Source: a virus
Direction: 5' to 3' (one strand)
IMG/VR virus record: IMGVR_UViG_3300009470_000010
Span: 1 to 22,959 of that record
DNA length: 22,959 nt
In this document: positions 15,411 to 21,602 of the stretch, one piece after another
Layout of the letters: each line of letters begins with the position of its first letter
Numbering within the stretch: position 1 is the stretch's first letter
The notes under the pieces: generated by a model
What the model saw: the letters and a program-made list of their open reading frames with translations, nothing else
Told to the model about the DNA's origin: nothing
The model's database searches: none
Made by a program: the position numbers and the translations under genes

Positions 15411-16177
15411 TAGGCGCTCGTGCTGAAGTCAAAGGACGGAGTGCCGGTTGGGCGGAAAGTGATCTCCACCTGCTGTGCATCATCCGGGTTGATGTTGAGG
15501 CTAGCACTAATCAGCACAGCGTCCATAGCAATGCTGCGGCTAAGAGCCTCGGTGCTTTGCTTGTCGGTGTACAGCTTGAACGCGCAGCCGACTTGCTGAC
15601 GCTGCAGCACGTCTTCAACCATGCGGTTAGACAGTGCGGCATCTTCATCGGTAACGTAAACGGTGGCAGTACCACTGCCATCTGCGAAGCCGGGGATGTA
15701 AGCACGGAACGGCGCATACTGACCAGCAGTTTGGCCGATCGTGGTCACGTCGATTTCAGCACGGCTGATTTCAAACGACCATGACTGCACCTGCCCAACA
15801 GCGGCGTAATCGGCATAAGCGACCTGAAATTCGTTGGGGGCAGCAAGAGTGCCATCGTCAGTGATGTCAACGGATGCACCGCCAGCGGTGGCCGAGACTT
15901 TCAGCACGCCGGTGCTAGCGGTGTAGGCGATGACGTAGTAAGTCGTTGTCGAAGGGTTGGTATCGAGTGGAGCGGGCAGCGTGCCAGTGCCGGAACCGCC
16001 TGTTTGGCTGTTGACCACGCTGAACTTGACGGGATCGCCTACCTTCAGGTTCAGGTAAGGCTGGACGACAATCTCGTCGCTACCTGCGGTGACGTTGGAC
16101 TCACCAAACGTGCCGGTAGTGCCAGCGGGTTTGTAGTAGAGGGCGCCGGACGTACCGGACAGAACTGTAACAGCCAT
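15410..16177 (-). CDS. Major tail (tube) protein with inserted beta domain
   Basis: This 255-residue protein forms the tail tube. An N-terminal strand (GTSGALYYKPAGTTGTF) is followed by an inserted beta-rich domain at about residues 27-112, with NLKVGDPVKFSVVNSQTG and YYVIAYTASTGVLKVSATAG. The tube core resumes around 117-255 with QSWSFEISRAEIDVTTIGQT (Trp133), GFADGSGTATVYVTDEDA and a final QVEITFRPTGTPSFDF. Inserted domains of this sort project from the tube surface in other siphophages. It lies between the tail terminator and the chaperone. The ATG at 16177 has no clear Shine-Dalgarno sequence; the 24-base gap before it holds a TAGACTG motif. The assignment is by position and fold pattern. 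Confidence 0.88.
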   Translation of the reverse strand: MAVTVLSGTSGALYYKPAGTTGTFGESNVTAGSDEIVVQPYLNLKVGDPVKFSVVNSQTGGSGTGTLPAPLDTNPSTTTYYVIAYTASTGVLKVSATAGGASVDITDDGTLAAPNEFQVAYADYAAVGQVQSWSFEISRAEIDVTTIGQTAGQYAPFRAYIPGFADGSGTATVYVTDEDAALSNRMVEDVLQRQQVGCAFKLYTDKQSTEALSRSIAMDAVLISASLNINPDDAQQVEITFRPTGTPSFDFSTSA

Positions 16178-16201
16178 GTTTTGAACGGTAGTTGGCTAAC
16201 G

Positions 16202-16609
16202 TCAGTCTACATATGCTTCAAACGTAATCGTTAATTGCGTTTGGAAGTACGGTTCAGGTGCTGCCGGCGTGACCACATTGGGTCCTGATGCTGCATCAAA
16301 GATGATGCCGCTTACAATCTGCCGGTCAAACAAGTCCTTGACGCGCTCAGCAATGGTGTAGTTAGCTGCGGCGCCATTGCCGATGGGCGTAAACACATTC
16401 ACCACAAGCACGCCGTTTTGGCGGTTGAAGCTGGCCAGCGTTGCATAGGCATTGTCGCCAAAACGGACAAACACCTGTAGCCAAGGCGTATTGTTCGGCG
16501 GGCTAAACGGTACGTTCTGATAGCTGACCGGATATGCCGGCGCAATGGCCATCTGCGTAGCGATGCGCCCTTCAATAGCAGCGCGAACGTCGTTGTAGGT
16601 GCTGCTCAT
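16202..16609 (-). CDS. Tail terminator protein (DUF4128-like)
   Basis: This 135-residue protein starts MSSTYNDVRAAIEGRIATQM and contains YPVSYQNVPFSPPNNTPWLQ followed by VFVRFGD. This is the hallmark of phage tail terminators of the DUF4128 type, which cap the tube and stop its growth. The C-terminus is LTITFEAYVD. It overlaps the gp10-like gene by four bases (ATGA), placing it between the neck and the tube protein as in HK97/lambda-type modules. No odd residues were noticed. Confidence 0.82.
   Translation of the reverse strand: MSSTYNDVRAAIEGRIATQMAIAPAYPVSYQNVPFSPPNNTPWLQVFVRFGDNAYATLASFNRQNGVLVVNVFTPIGNGAAANYTIAERVKDLFDRQIVSGIIFDAASGPNVVTPAAPEPYFQTQLTITFEAYVD
16203..16209 (-). promoter_or_regulatory. 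TAGACTG motif upstream of major tail protein
   Basis: TAGACTG spans the last codons of the tail terminator (TA-GAC-TG of GTA GAC TGA), 25 bases before the major tail protein ATG. Here the motif is in a different frame relation to the stop codon than at 3390-3396 and 7940-7946, which argues for selection on DNA or RNA rather than on codons. Confidence 0.35.
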
Positions 16610-17052
16610 GACTCTCTGCCAATTCGGGCTGCTGCTGTTCTCACCCTACCTTGCACGTCCTTGGCGGCGCCTTGCACCCAGCCGGCTGGCGCTTGCTTGC
16701 TGCTGCCATTAGCTAACGGCTCCGCATATGGCAGGTTGTTATGGACTGAGTAGACGTTGCCGATGCGTTCTTGGCCTGCTTGGTAGCCAATGGTAATGCG
16801 GCGTTCAAGGCTTGGATCTTTAGGAGGATTTGTAGCGTCTCGGTATTGGCCGGTTGCTGGCTGCTGCTCGCCGCCGTCATAATTGCCAGTCGTGTTCTCG
16901 CCTGTTGCCCAGCTTGCGCGAAAGCGTCCAGTGTCAACAGGGCTGGCCTGTTTAAGCAGCACCTCAGTTTCTAATACTGCAGAACGCAGCAGCTTTTCCA
17001 TCTGCTGCTCGGCGTAGTTGCCAATCTGGTCAATGCGGATAGTGCGTGCCAT
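16606..17052 (-). CDS. HK97 gp10-like tail completion / neck protein
   Basis: The protein has 148 residues. VLLKQASPVDTGRFRASWAT is the P-V-D-T-G-x-L/F-R-x-S signature of HK97 gp10-like (SPP1 gp17/lambda Z-type) proteins that act at the head-tail joint. VYSVHNNLPYAEPLANGSSK matches the second conserved stretch (N...Ya..ln.G.s.q). The start overlaps the head-closure stop (TGATG) and its own stop overlaps the terminator start (ATGA). The role is tail completion before or during joining to the head. Confidence 0.85.
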   Translation of the reverse strand: MARTIRIDQIGNYAEQQMEKLLRSAVLETEVLLKQASPVDTGRFRASWATGENTTGNYDGGEQQPATGQYRDATNPPKDPSLERRITIGYQAGQERIGNVYSVHNNLPYAEPLANGSSKQAPAGWVQGAAKDVQGRVRTAAARIGRES

Positions 17053-17408
17053 CAGTCCCTCAGAATCAGTTCGTAGGTGATTGCCGTGTTGTCCTGTTCA
17101 ATGGTGACCACTTGAATGACCTGCAGCGTGCGGCCTGAAATGATGACCCGATCAGCGGTTGTTGGTGCGCTTGCTAGGTCAGCAGCAGCAATCAGCAGCC
17201 TCTTGTCGCCAGCTTGCACAAGCTCGTTGACCTCACGCAGATTCACATTTTGCAACACACCACGCACAATGGTGTCGGTGACAGTCTCGCTGGCTGTTCC
17301 GGTAGTGGTGTTGTAAGCGCCGGCCACTACACGCCGAATGGTTGCCGTGCCGCCAAACTTGGCCATTAGCTTGCTGGCAACCTTGCGTAACGGGCTTGAT
17401 AGCGTCAT
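17052..17408 (-). CDS. Head closure / head-tail joining protein
   Basis: This 118-residue protein begins MTLSSPLRKVASKLMAKFGG, an amphipathic helix, followed by beta strands (TATIRRVVAGAYNTTTGTAS, ADRVIISGRTLQVIQVVTIE). That helix-plus-barrel layout and the position before the gp10-like gene fit the SPP1 gp16/HK97-type stopper that seals the portal after packaging. It overlaps the preceding accessory gene by four bases (ATGA). The family assignment rests on pattern and position. Confidence 0.72.
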   Translation of the reverse strand: MTLSSPLRKVASKLMAKFGGTATIRRVVAGAYNTTTGTASETVTDTIVRGVLQNVNLREVNELVQAGDKRLLIAAADLASAPTTADRVIISGRTLQVIQVVTIEQDNTAITYELILRD

Positions 17409-17911
17409 GCAAATACCTCGCTTGCGACAAGGCGACCACGCCTAAAGTCAATGTCAACATCACTGCTGTGATTTGCCATAAACAGAGACACTTCGTCGTC
17501 TTCGTCCATTTCAATCATCCAACTGGTGACCAGCTTGGCCTCTTCGTTTGAGCTGCCGGTATAGGCGCGGCACTCGGTTGCGTCAATGGGCACACCATTC
17601 AAAGCCAACTTGACGCCAAGGATTTTGTTGTTACCTGTGGCGGTGCGGGCATCAATGCTGCCGTAAAACCGCAGCAGTTTTGTATTGGCATTGGCGCTCT
17701 TCAACCCAAAGGCATCAGTGGTGCCAAGCACCAAGCCGTTGGCAGTTGTGGCGTCAAGTGTTGCCGTCAAGCCTGTGGTGACGTAAGCCCCCTCGGTGGC
17801 GATGGCAACTGTGCCGCTGGTCATCCTGCTGATTTGCCCGCAAATCATCGCGGTTGTGTAATTGCCTACATCGTCCAAGCTGCGTGAAAAGGGATTGAAC
17901 TTGTATCCCAT
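17405..17911 (-). CDS. Putative head/neck surface protein with C1q/TNF-like C-terminal domain
   Basis: This 168-residue protein starts MGYKFNPFSRSLDDVGNY, a short anchoring peptide of the kind (F-NPFtg.LD) seen at the N-terminus of phage virion and fibre proteins. The C-terminal two thirds is beta-sandwich-like: LLRFYGSIDARTATGNNKIL, GVKLALNGVPIDATECRAYT, SWMIEMDEDDEVSLFMANHS. This strand pattern, with a charged turn and the final V..ARLVASE-type strand, suggests a C1q/TNF-like trimeric jelly roll used for display. It is inserted between the connector and head-closure genes together with two smaller proteins. The probable role is head fibre, neck whisker or capsid decoration with host-surface contact. 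The fold call is an inference; no enzyme motif is seen. Confidence 0.6.
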   Translation of the reverse strand: MGYKFNPFSRSLDDVGNYTTAMICGQISRMTSGTVAIATEGAYVTTGLTATLDATTANGLVLGTTDAFGLKSANANTKLLRFYGSIDARTATGNNKILGVKLALNGVPIDATECRAYTGSSNEEAKLVTSWMIEMDEDDEVSLFMANHSSDVDIDFRRGRLVASEVFA

Positions 17912-17914
17912 GAT

Positions 17915-18121
17915 TCAGCTCCGGGTGACCGTCAGCAGGTTGTTATTGGCGTCATAGGTCATGGTCAGGACTGCCACGGTCCGGCCACTAGCTCCGCCAC
18001 GCTTGAACGTTGAGGTCAGCATGTTATTGGCACCGTCGTAGGTATTGACGATGTAGTCATGCGTAGGGATCTCAAACCCTTCGCGGCTTACCGCGTCACC
18101 ACCGCCAAGGAAAACAGCCAT
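17915..18121 (-). CDS. Small neck-region protein (68 aa)
   Basis: The protein begins MAVFLGGGDAVSREGFEIPT and ends MTYDANNNLLTVTRS, with alternating polar/hydrophobic strands (TYDGANNMLTSTFKRGG). It starts 2 bases after the stop of the 75-residue gene, and its stop is 3 bases before the next ATG. The tight spacing supports a real gene. I do not recognise a characterised family. The repeated D-x-x-N-N-x-L-T pattern (GANNMLTST and ANNNLLTVT) suggests two similar beta hairpins. Size and location point to a virion surface or fibre-attachment peptide. Confidence 0.6.
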   Translation of the reverse strand: MAVFLGGGDAVSREGFEIPTHDYIVNTYDGANNMLTSTFKRGGASGRTVAVLTMTYDANNNLLTVTRS

Positions 18122-18123
18122 GA

Positions 18124-18351
18124 TCAGAGCTTGTAAGCAACGACAGAACCGGAAGCTAGGTCGATACTGGTAAACACGCCCTCAAGCTCGCAGCTCGCAT
18201 CGAGCACCACGCTCGTCAGCGCATTGCCGGTGTAATCAAGCGCAGTCAGCGCAGCAATCACGGTATCCTCAAGCGCCACGATTTTACCGAAGCGGCCAGT
18301 ATGGGCAACCGTATCGCTGATGTACTCAGCACCTGGATACTTGTAACCCAT
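18124..18351 (-). CDS. Small neck-region/decoration protein (75 aa)
   Basis: The protein begins MGYKYPGAEYISDTVAHTGR and contains FGKIVALEDTVIAALTALDY and CELEGVFTSIDLASGSVVAY. I associate this G-x-Y-P-G-A-E-Y-I-S-D-T...TGR pattern with short cyanophage structural proteins, where it resembles a small beta-barrel spike or decoration. A ribosome binding site (CCGGAGC) overlaps the connector's stop, and the ATG is 2 bases beyond it. Its N-terminal MGYK is shared with the 168-residue protein two genes downstream, hinting at a common anchoring point. The molecular function is unproven. Confidence 0.65.
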   Translation of the reverse strand: MGYKYPGAEYISDTVAHTGRFGKIVALEDTVIAALTALDYTGNALTSVVLDASCELEGVFTSIDLASGSVVAYKL

Positions 18352-18353
18352 GG

Positions 18354-18917
18354 TCAGCTCCGGCGGATGGAAAAGTTACCTGGTCCACTAATTCTAAGCC
18401 CTGTCAAGTAACGCTCCATGATGGGCGGCACCTTGTCAGCACCGACAGCGCCATAACCGAGGTTGGGTGTGACATCAATGCTGCCGATCTTGACGTTCTT
18501 GTAATCCTCAAGCCCGCTAAGGCCGATGCCGTCTGGGTTGTTATGCAGATACACCGCCAACACGACCTGCGCGTATTTGATTTGCTGCGGAATCTCGGTA
18601 TCAGTGAAGTAGTCCGTCGTGATACGGAACGGGAACCCAACTGCATAGGTGTTGATGTAGGTATCAGGCTTGCGTACGCCGGTCCGCGGCCACTGCAGCG
18701 CCTGCGTATCGGTTGCCCTTGCGCCTAGATACCGCTCACGGTCTAGTCGTTGCGTTGCGGTAAACAACGCACGATTTTTCTGATCAGTCGTAGCTGATGC
18801 CCATGCGGTTACATCAGCATCCTCGACGAAGCCATCAACGATGGCCTGCGCGTCAGCCAGCGTCAGGTAGCTGTTGGCGCTTGCGCCGCCCACTGTTGCG
18901 TCGATTGCTATTGCCAT
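18354..18917 (-). CDS. Head-tail connector / adaptor protein (DnaT-like annotated family)
   Basis: This 187-residue helical protein begins MAIAIDATVGGASANSYLTL followed by ADAQAIVDGF, the V-GGASANSY.tlaeAday start of a large phage connector family (often auto-annotated as DnaT-like). The core has ATTDQKNRALFTATQRLDRE, then LQWPRTGV, then IPQQIKYAQVVLAVYLHNN. These match the helices that ring the portal in SPP1 gp15/HK97 gp6-type adaptors. A perfect GGAGGT site lies 8 bases before the ATG. The first 65 bases are overprinted on the 3' end of the upstream 57-residue gene. It sits two genes after the capsid, as expected. Confidence 0.83.
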   Translation of the reverse strand: MAIAIDATVGGASANSYLTLADAQAIVDGFVEDADVTAWASATTDQKNRALFTATQRLDRERYLGARATDTQALQWPRTGVRKPDTYINTYAVGFPFRITTDYFTDTEIPQQIKYAQVVLAVYLHNNPDGIGLSGLEDYKNVKIGSIDVTPNLGYGAVGADKVPPIMERYLTGLRISGPGNFSIRRS

Positions 18918-19026
18918 CCGTGGGCACCTCCGGTATGTCTAGTTTAGGCTCTGGCATAGAAAGAGAGGCCACCTCCGAAGAGGCAGCCTCAGCTTCACGC
19001 AGTCGCCGGAAAGCGAACAGACCCAT
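18853..19026 (-). CDS. 57-residue small protein overprinting the connector start
   Basis: The frame runs from an ATG at 19026, which shares a base with the TGA of the decoration gene (TGATG), to a TGA at 18853. The product is MGLFAFRRLREAEAASSEVA, then a Pro/Glu-rich linker (MPEPKLDIPEVPTDGN), then a basic tail (RRNSGRRKRQQLPDAG). Its last 65 bases overlap the connector gene in another frame, so the basic tail is encoded over the conserved connector N-terminus. Similar short MGLFAFrr..E-type proteins occur, as I recall, next to capsid genes of cyanophage-like siphophages. The function is unknown; the basic tail could bind DNA or an acidic capsid surface. Confidence 0.7.
   Translation of the reverse strand: MGLFAFRRLREAEAASSEVASLSMPEPKLDIPEVPTDGNSNRRNSGRRKRQQLPDAG
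18926..18931 (-). promoter_or_regulatory. Strong Shine-Dalgarno site of the connector gene
   Basis: GGAGGT on the minus strand lies 8 bases before the ATG at 18917, inside the overlapping upstream small gene. It fixes the connector start and shows that the overlap is real. Confidence 0.8.
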
Positions 19027-19424
19027 CAGACGCGCTTCAGCAGCACGGTCAGGATCACACCAGCCAGAGCGGTGGTGGTGCCGGTGACATCCAGCGACAG
19101 GCGGTTGCCGGCCTCAAGAGTCAGGTTGGCAGTGGTGGCAGTCAACGCAGGGGTCTGCTGGGTCAGAGCAGTGCCCTTGAAGTCGATTGCTGCGCTCAGC
19201 AGGTCATCGCCAGCGGTAGCGGCTTCGGTGCCTTGGCAACGACGAATCGTGCCGGTGACATCGGAGCCATCGGTGCCGGCGGTGACGTGGATTTCACGCA
19301 CGCCGACCACTTCGCACTTGACGGGAGCGGTCCAGAACTGCACGTCGGCAACAGTGCCGGCGATGTAGTGGGTAGCAACGAGATACTGCTCGGTGCTCAG
19401 TTCAAACTGGGAGGGTTGTGCCAT
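19026..19424 (-). CDS. Putative capsid decoration protein
   Basis: This 132-residue beta-rich, cysteine-poor protein lies immediately after the major capsid gene. It begins MAQPSQFELSTEQYLVATHY and contains VADVQFWTAPVKCEVVGVRE and NLTLEAGNRLSLDVTGTTTA. Position, size and beta content fit a head decoration or stabilising protein. A GAGGT ribosome site overlaps the stop of the capsid gene, 8 bases before its ATG, which suggests high, coupled translation. No specific family is certain; a minor capsid-surface protein is the alternative. Confidence 0.6.
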   Translation of the reverse strand: MAQPSQFELSTEQYLVATHYIAGTVADVQFWTAPVKCEVVGVREIHVTAGTDGSDVTGTIRRCQGTEAATAGDDLLSAAIDFKGTALTQQTPALTATTANLTLEAGNRLSLDVTGTTTALAGVILTVLLKRV

Positions 19425-19432
19425 GGTTAGTT

Positions 19433-19437
19433 ACCTC
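19433..19437 (-). promoter_or_regulatory. Shine-Dalgarno site overlapping the capsid stop codon
   Basis: GAGGT on the minus strand overlaps the TGA of the major capsid gene and lies 8 bases before the ATG of the decoration-like gene. It links translation of the two. Confidence 0.65.
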
Positions 19438-20464
19438 AATCCATGTTGGATGTGTTGGTGGCGCGCACGATGCCGAGGTTTTTCAGCTCGTACACCTTGG
19501 ACCAGTTAGCAACCGTTTCGAGCTGAGCACGAGTCGGGTTAGCCGTGGTCACTGCCCACTTTGCGCCAACAGGGTGGTAGCAGTAGTGCAGGTCGATCGA
19601 CATGGCATCGCTCTTGGCGAGGATGTCACGGTCGGTTTCAGTCTGCATTCCCATTTGCTCACCGCTGGCGACAGCACCTTGGGTGAAGAAGTAGGTGGCA
19701 TACTCGCTGCTGTCAACTTGCACATCATCGGAAACGATGACACGCAGGCCGCAGTAGGTAGGCACGCTCAGGCTGCCAGCGTAAGCACCGGCAATGCTGC
19801 CAGCGAACACGTCAGGAGTCTGGTTGTCGGTGGTAGTGCGCGCTTCAGCGGCGGTCACATAGTCGATCGCCTTGCGCTCAACGAGGTCGTAGTAGACCTT
19901 GCTGTGCATACAAACGGCGGCCAGCTTGTCGCCTTGATCACCCAGCAGTGACTTGGCCTCAGCAACGTGGCGGGGGCTAAGTGTAGTGGGGGTGTCGCCG
20001 GACTCACCGTCAATGGTCAGACCGAAGAAGGCGGCGCTGCTGCTGGTGCCGCCCAGTGCGCCGAAAACACCAGCCAGGCAAGCCAGCAGGTCTTTTTGGC
20101 GTTGGTTGGCAACATAGTCAGCGATCTTAGCGCCGATGGCAGCCATGGGATCGGCACCGGCAGCCAGAGCTGCCAGGTCACGAGCCTCAAAAGCACGGCC
20201 ACGGTGCAGGATCACGCCGACTTGCTTGTCAGCAGTGATCTTGCCGGGGGTCAGCGAGCTGCTGTCAGTCAGCACCTCGAAATCACCAGACAGGTTGGCT
20301 TTCCAAAAAGGGACGCTGATAAAGTCACCACCCTCTGAGGCATTCAGCTCCGCCATGGGCTGGACCACACCGGAAGCCAAGAAGGCATCACGCTGCGTGG
20401 TTTGCTCAATGACGTAAGGCGTAAAAACCTCTGGGATGATGATGTCAGAGCGAAGAGTCGCCAT
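19436..20464 (-). CDS. Major capsid protein (HK97 fold, Gp13-like)
   Basis: This 342-residue protein begins MATLRSDIIIPEVFTPYVIE and continues TTQRDAFLASGVVQP. It has the FISVPFWKANLSGDFEVLTD segment, then ITADKQVGVILHRGRAFEAR (E-loop/backbone helix region) and KLAAVCMHSKVYYDLVERKA (A-domain helix). Later strands include PTYCGLRVIVSDDVQV and YATYFFTQGAV. This order is characteristic of the Gp13-like branch of HK97-fold coat proteins. It follows the scaffold gene after a 71-base gap and precedes the decoration and connector genes. No N-terminal delta domain or prohead protease is seen, in line with a separate scaffold protein. The upstream ribosome site is weak (GAGATGAATC before ATG). Confidence 0.92.
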   Translation of the reverse strand: MATLRSDIIIPEVFTPYVIEQTTQRDAFLASGVVQPMAELNASEGGDFISVPFWKANLSGDFEVLTDSSSLTPGKITADKQVGVILHRGRAFEARDLAALAAGADPMAAIGAKIADYVANQRQKDLLACLAGVFGALGGTSSSAAFFGLTIDGESGDTPTTLSPRHVAEAKSLLGDQGDKLAAVCMHSKVYYDLVERKAIDYVTAAEARTTTDNQTPDVFAGSIAGAYAGSLSVPTYCGLRVIVSDDVQVDSSEYATYFFTQGAVASGEQMGMQTETDRDILAKSDAMSIDLHYCYHPVGAKWAVTTANPTRAQLETVANWSKVYELKNLGIVRATNTSNMD

Positions 20465-20535
20465 GATTCATCTCGGGGGAATGGTTTACGGTGTGGGCGC
20501 AGCCCAATGCACCAGCGCAGCCGGTTGCAAATATC

Positions 20536-21222
20536 TTAGCGGTTAGCGTTTGCTTTCATGCGTTCATACAGATCACGGTCTGTACGAAATAACCGCGCCT
20601 GCTCAGTCAGGTTGAATGTTTCCCTGTTGAACGGATTGGCCATGCCCGGCGGGATGCTGTTGGTTGTCACACCAGCAGCGGGCGCACCGCCACCTTGTGG
20701 CTTGGGTTGCTTTTGCATCCAAGCTGGTAGCGTCTTGGCCCATTCGCTGACGGGCGTGCGCTGGTAGCCGTCAACAACGACCACTGTGCCATCTGGTTCG
20801 CGTTCAATTTTGTCAGGGCTTAGTTTGGTCTTTAGTACCATGTCAGGGTCATGCACGATGTCGGCCAATGCCGTCACTGCAGGCGTGACCAGTTCAAGCT
20901 CGCGGACACGCATTTCAAGGTCTGCGATACGCTGGTCCTTTTCAGCCGTCGCCTCACGGAACTGCTGCTCCAGAGCTTGCCTTGCTTCGCTGTACTTCCC
21001 TTGCGATTCAAGCTGTTGCTGTTCGTAGTTGCGCTTGAACTCAAGCAGCTCTTGAACGTTGACGCCATCGGGCACCGCCTTAGCTTGCTCAACTGCTTTT
21101 TTGTATTCATCGAGAAGCTCTGCATTTTTGCGGTCCATTGCCGCTAGTCGTTTCTGCAGTGTTTCGACTTCCCTGGAAGCATCAGTAGCCGCAGGCTCCT
21201 GGGTTTGTGTTTCATCAGACAT
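20536..21222 (-). CDS. Capsid scaffold protein
   Basis: The protein has 228 residues. Residues 15-115 are a highly charged coiled coil (VETLQKRLAAMDRKNAELLD, then EQQFREATAEKDQRIADLEM). A globular segment follows (PDGTVVVVDGYQRTPVSEWA), then a Pro/Gly-rich linker. The C-terminal helix (NPFNRETFNLTEQARLFRTD, then RDLYERMKANANR) is of the kind that binds the coat protein inside the procapsid. Length, layout and position directly before the capsid gene fit a GP20-like/SPP1 gp11-type scaffold. A 5-bp hairpin (AAGCC/GGCTT, 21227-21239) sits just before the ATG and may affect translation. No Ser protease motif is seen. Confidence 0.82.
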   Translation of the reverse strand: MSDETQTQEPAATDASREVETLQKRLAAMDRKNAELLDEYKKAVEQAKAVPDGVNVQELLEFKRNYEQQQLESQGKYSEARQALEQQFREATAEKDQRIADLEMRVRELELVTPAVTALADIVHDPDMVLKTKLSPDKIEREPDGTVVVVDGYQRTPVSEWAKTLPAWMQKQPKPQGGGAPAAGVTTNSIPPGMANPFNRETFNLTEQARLFRTDRDLYERMKANANR

Positions 21223-21270
21223 GGATAAGCCGCAGGCTTAATTACGCTGCCATCGTAATGGCGCGTGGCG

Positions 21271-21465
21271 ATGATGTCAAAGCGTGAATGGGATACGCCA
21301 ATCCGTGAGCCGTGGAATCCATTGATCAAAGCGTGCCTTGATGCGGTCGATCGTCACGAGCATCTATACCGCACCACTGGCAATGGTTGGCACGCCGCTA
21401 AAGCGCAAGACTTGCGGTGGTACGTGACAGAGCTGAAAGACTGGATTTACGCGCAGGAGCGTTAG
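21271..21465 (+). CDS. Small plus-strand accessory protein (about 64 aa)
   Basis: This is the only convincing gene on the plus strand. The product, MMSKREWDTPIREPWNPLIK, then ACLDAVDRHEHLYRTTGNGW, then HAAKAQDLRWYVTELKDWIY, reads as a genuine compact helical protein with conserved-looking W, H and charged positions. I recall similar short proteins in cyanophage and picocyanobacterial genomes, but no function is known. The start is uncertain: GTG at 21265, ATG at 21271 or ATG at 21274, all with poor ribosome sites. Its TAG overlaps the TAA of the converging 46-residue gene. It interrupts the head operon between minor head protein and scaffold, like a moron. No promoter could be identified with confidence. 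Confidence 0.7.
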   Translation: MMSKREWDTPIREPWNPLIKACLDAVDRHEHLYRTTGNGWHAAKAQDLRWYVTELKDWIYAQER

Positions 21466-21602
21466 CTCTTCTTACGTTTCCGGCTTTTGCCGGCTTTTGC
21501 GTACGCGATTGCCGCTGCTTGCTTTGGCGATTTGCCTGCCTTGACCTCGCGGCGGATGTTCTCCGAGATCACTTCCTGTGACTTACCTTTCTTTAGGGGC
21601 AC
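21462..21602 (-). CDS. Small basic protein (46 aa) of the KKGkSqkvIS.NIr family
   Basis: The start is a GTG at 21602, inside the last 20 bases of the minor head gene in another frame; the stop is TAA at 21464-21462. The product is MPLKKGKSQEVISENIRREV, then KAGKSPKQAAAIAYAKAGKS, then RKRKKS. This pattern (PLkkGkSqk.IS.NI...~aGkp.kQAvAIA..kAGks) recurs as a tiny standalone protein across phages and bacteria, often beside head genes. Its role is unknown; the strong positive charge suggests nucleic-acid or procapsid-interior binding. The start is chosen from the family pattern, as no clear ribosome site is visible and translation may be coupled to the upstream gene. Confidence 0.75.
   Translation of the reverse strand: MPLKKGKSQEVISENIRREVKAGKSPKQAAAIAYAKAGKSRKRKKS

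Noticed and set aside
20465-20535. GGGC...GCCC hairpin in the scaffold-capsid gap as a terminator
   Set aside because: The stem is very short (about 4 bp), no U-run follows, and stopping transcription just before the capsid gene would make little sense. It might be a processing site, but nothing supports that.
21227-21239. AAGCC-GCA-GGCTT hairpin before the scaffold start as a terminator
   Set aside because: The stem is only 5 bp and no U-run follows on either strand; at most it could tune translation.
21200-21265. Sigma-70 promoter for the plus-strand gene
   Set aside because: TTGTGT and TAATTA-like hexamers occur but with wrong spacing; nothing convincing was found.
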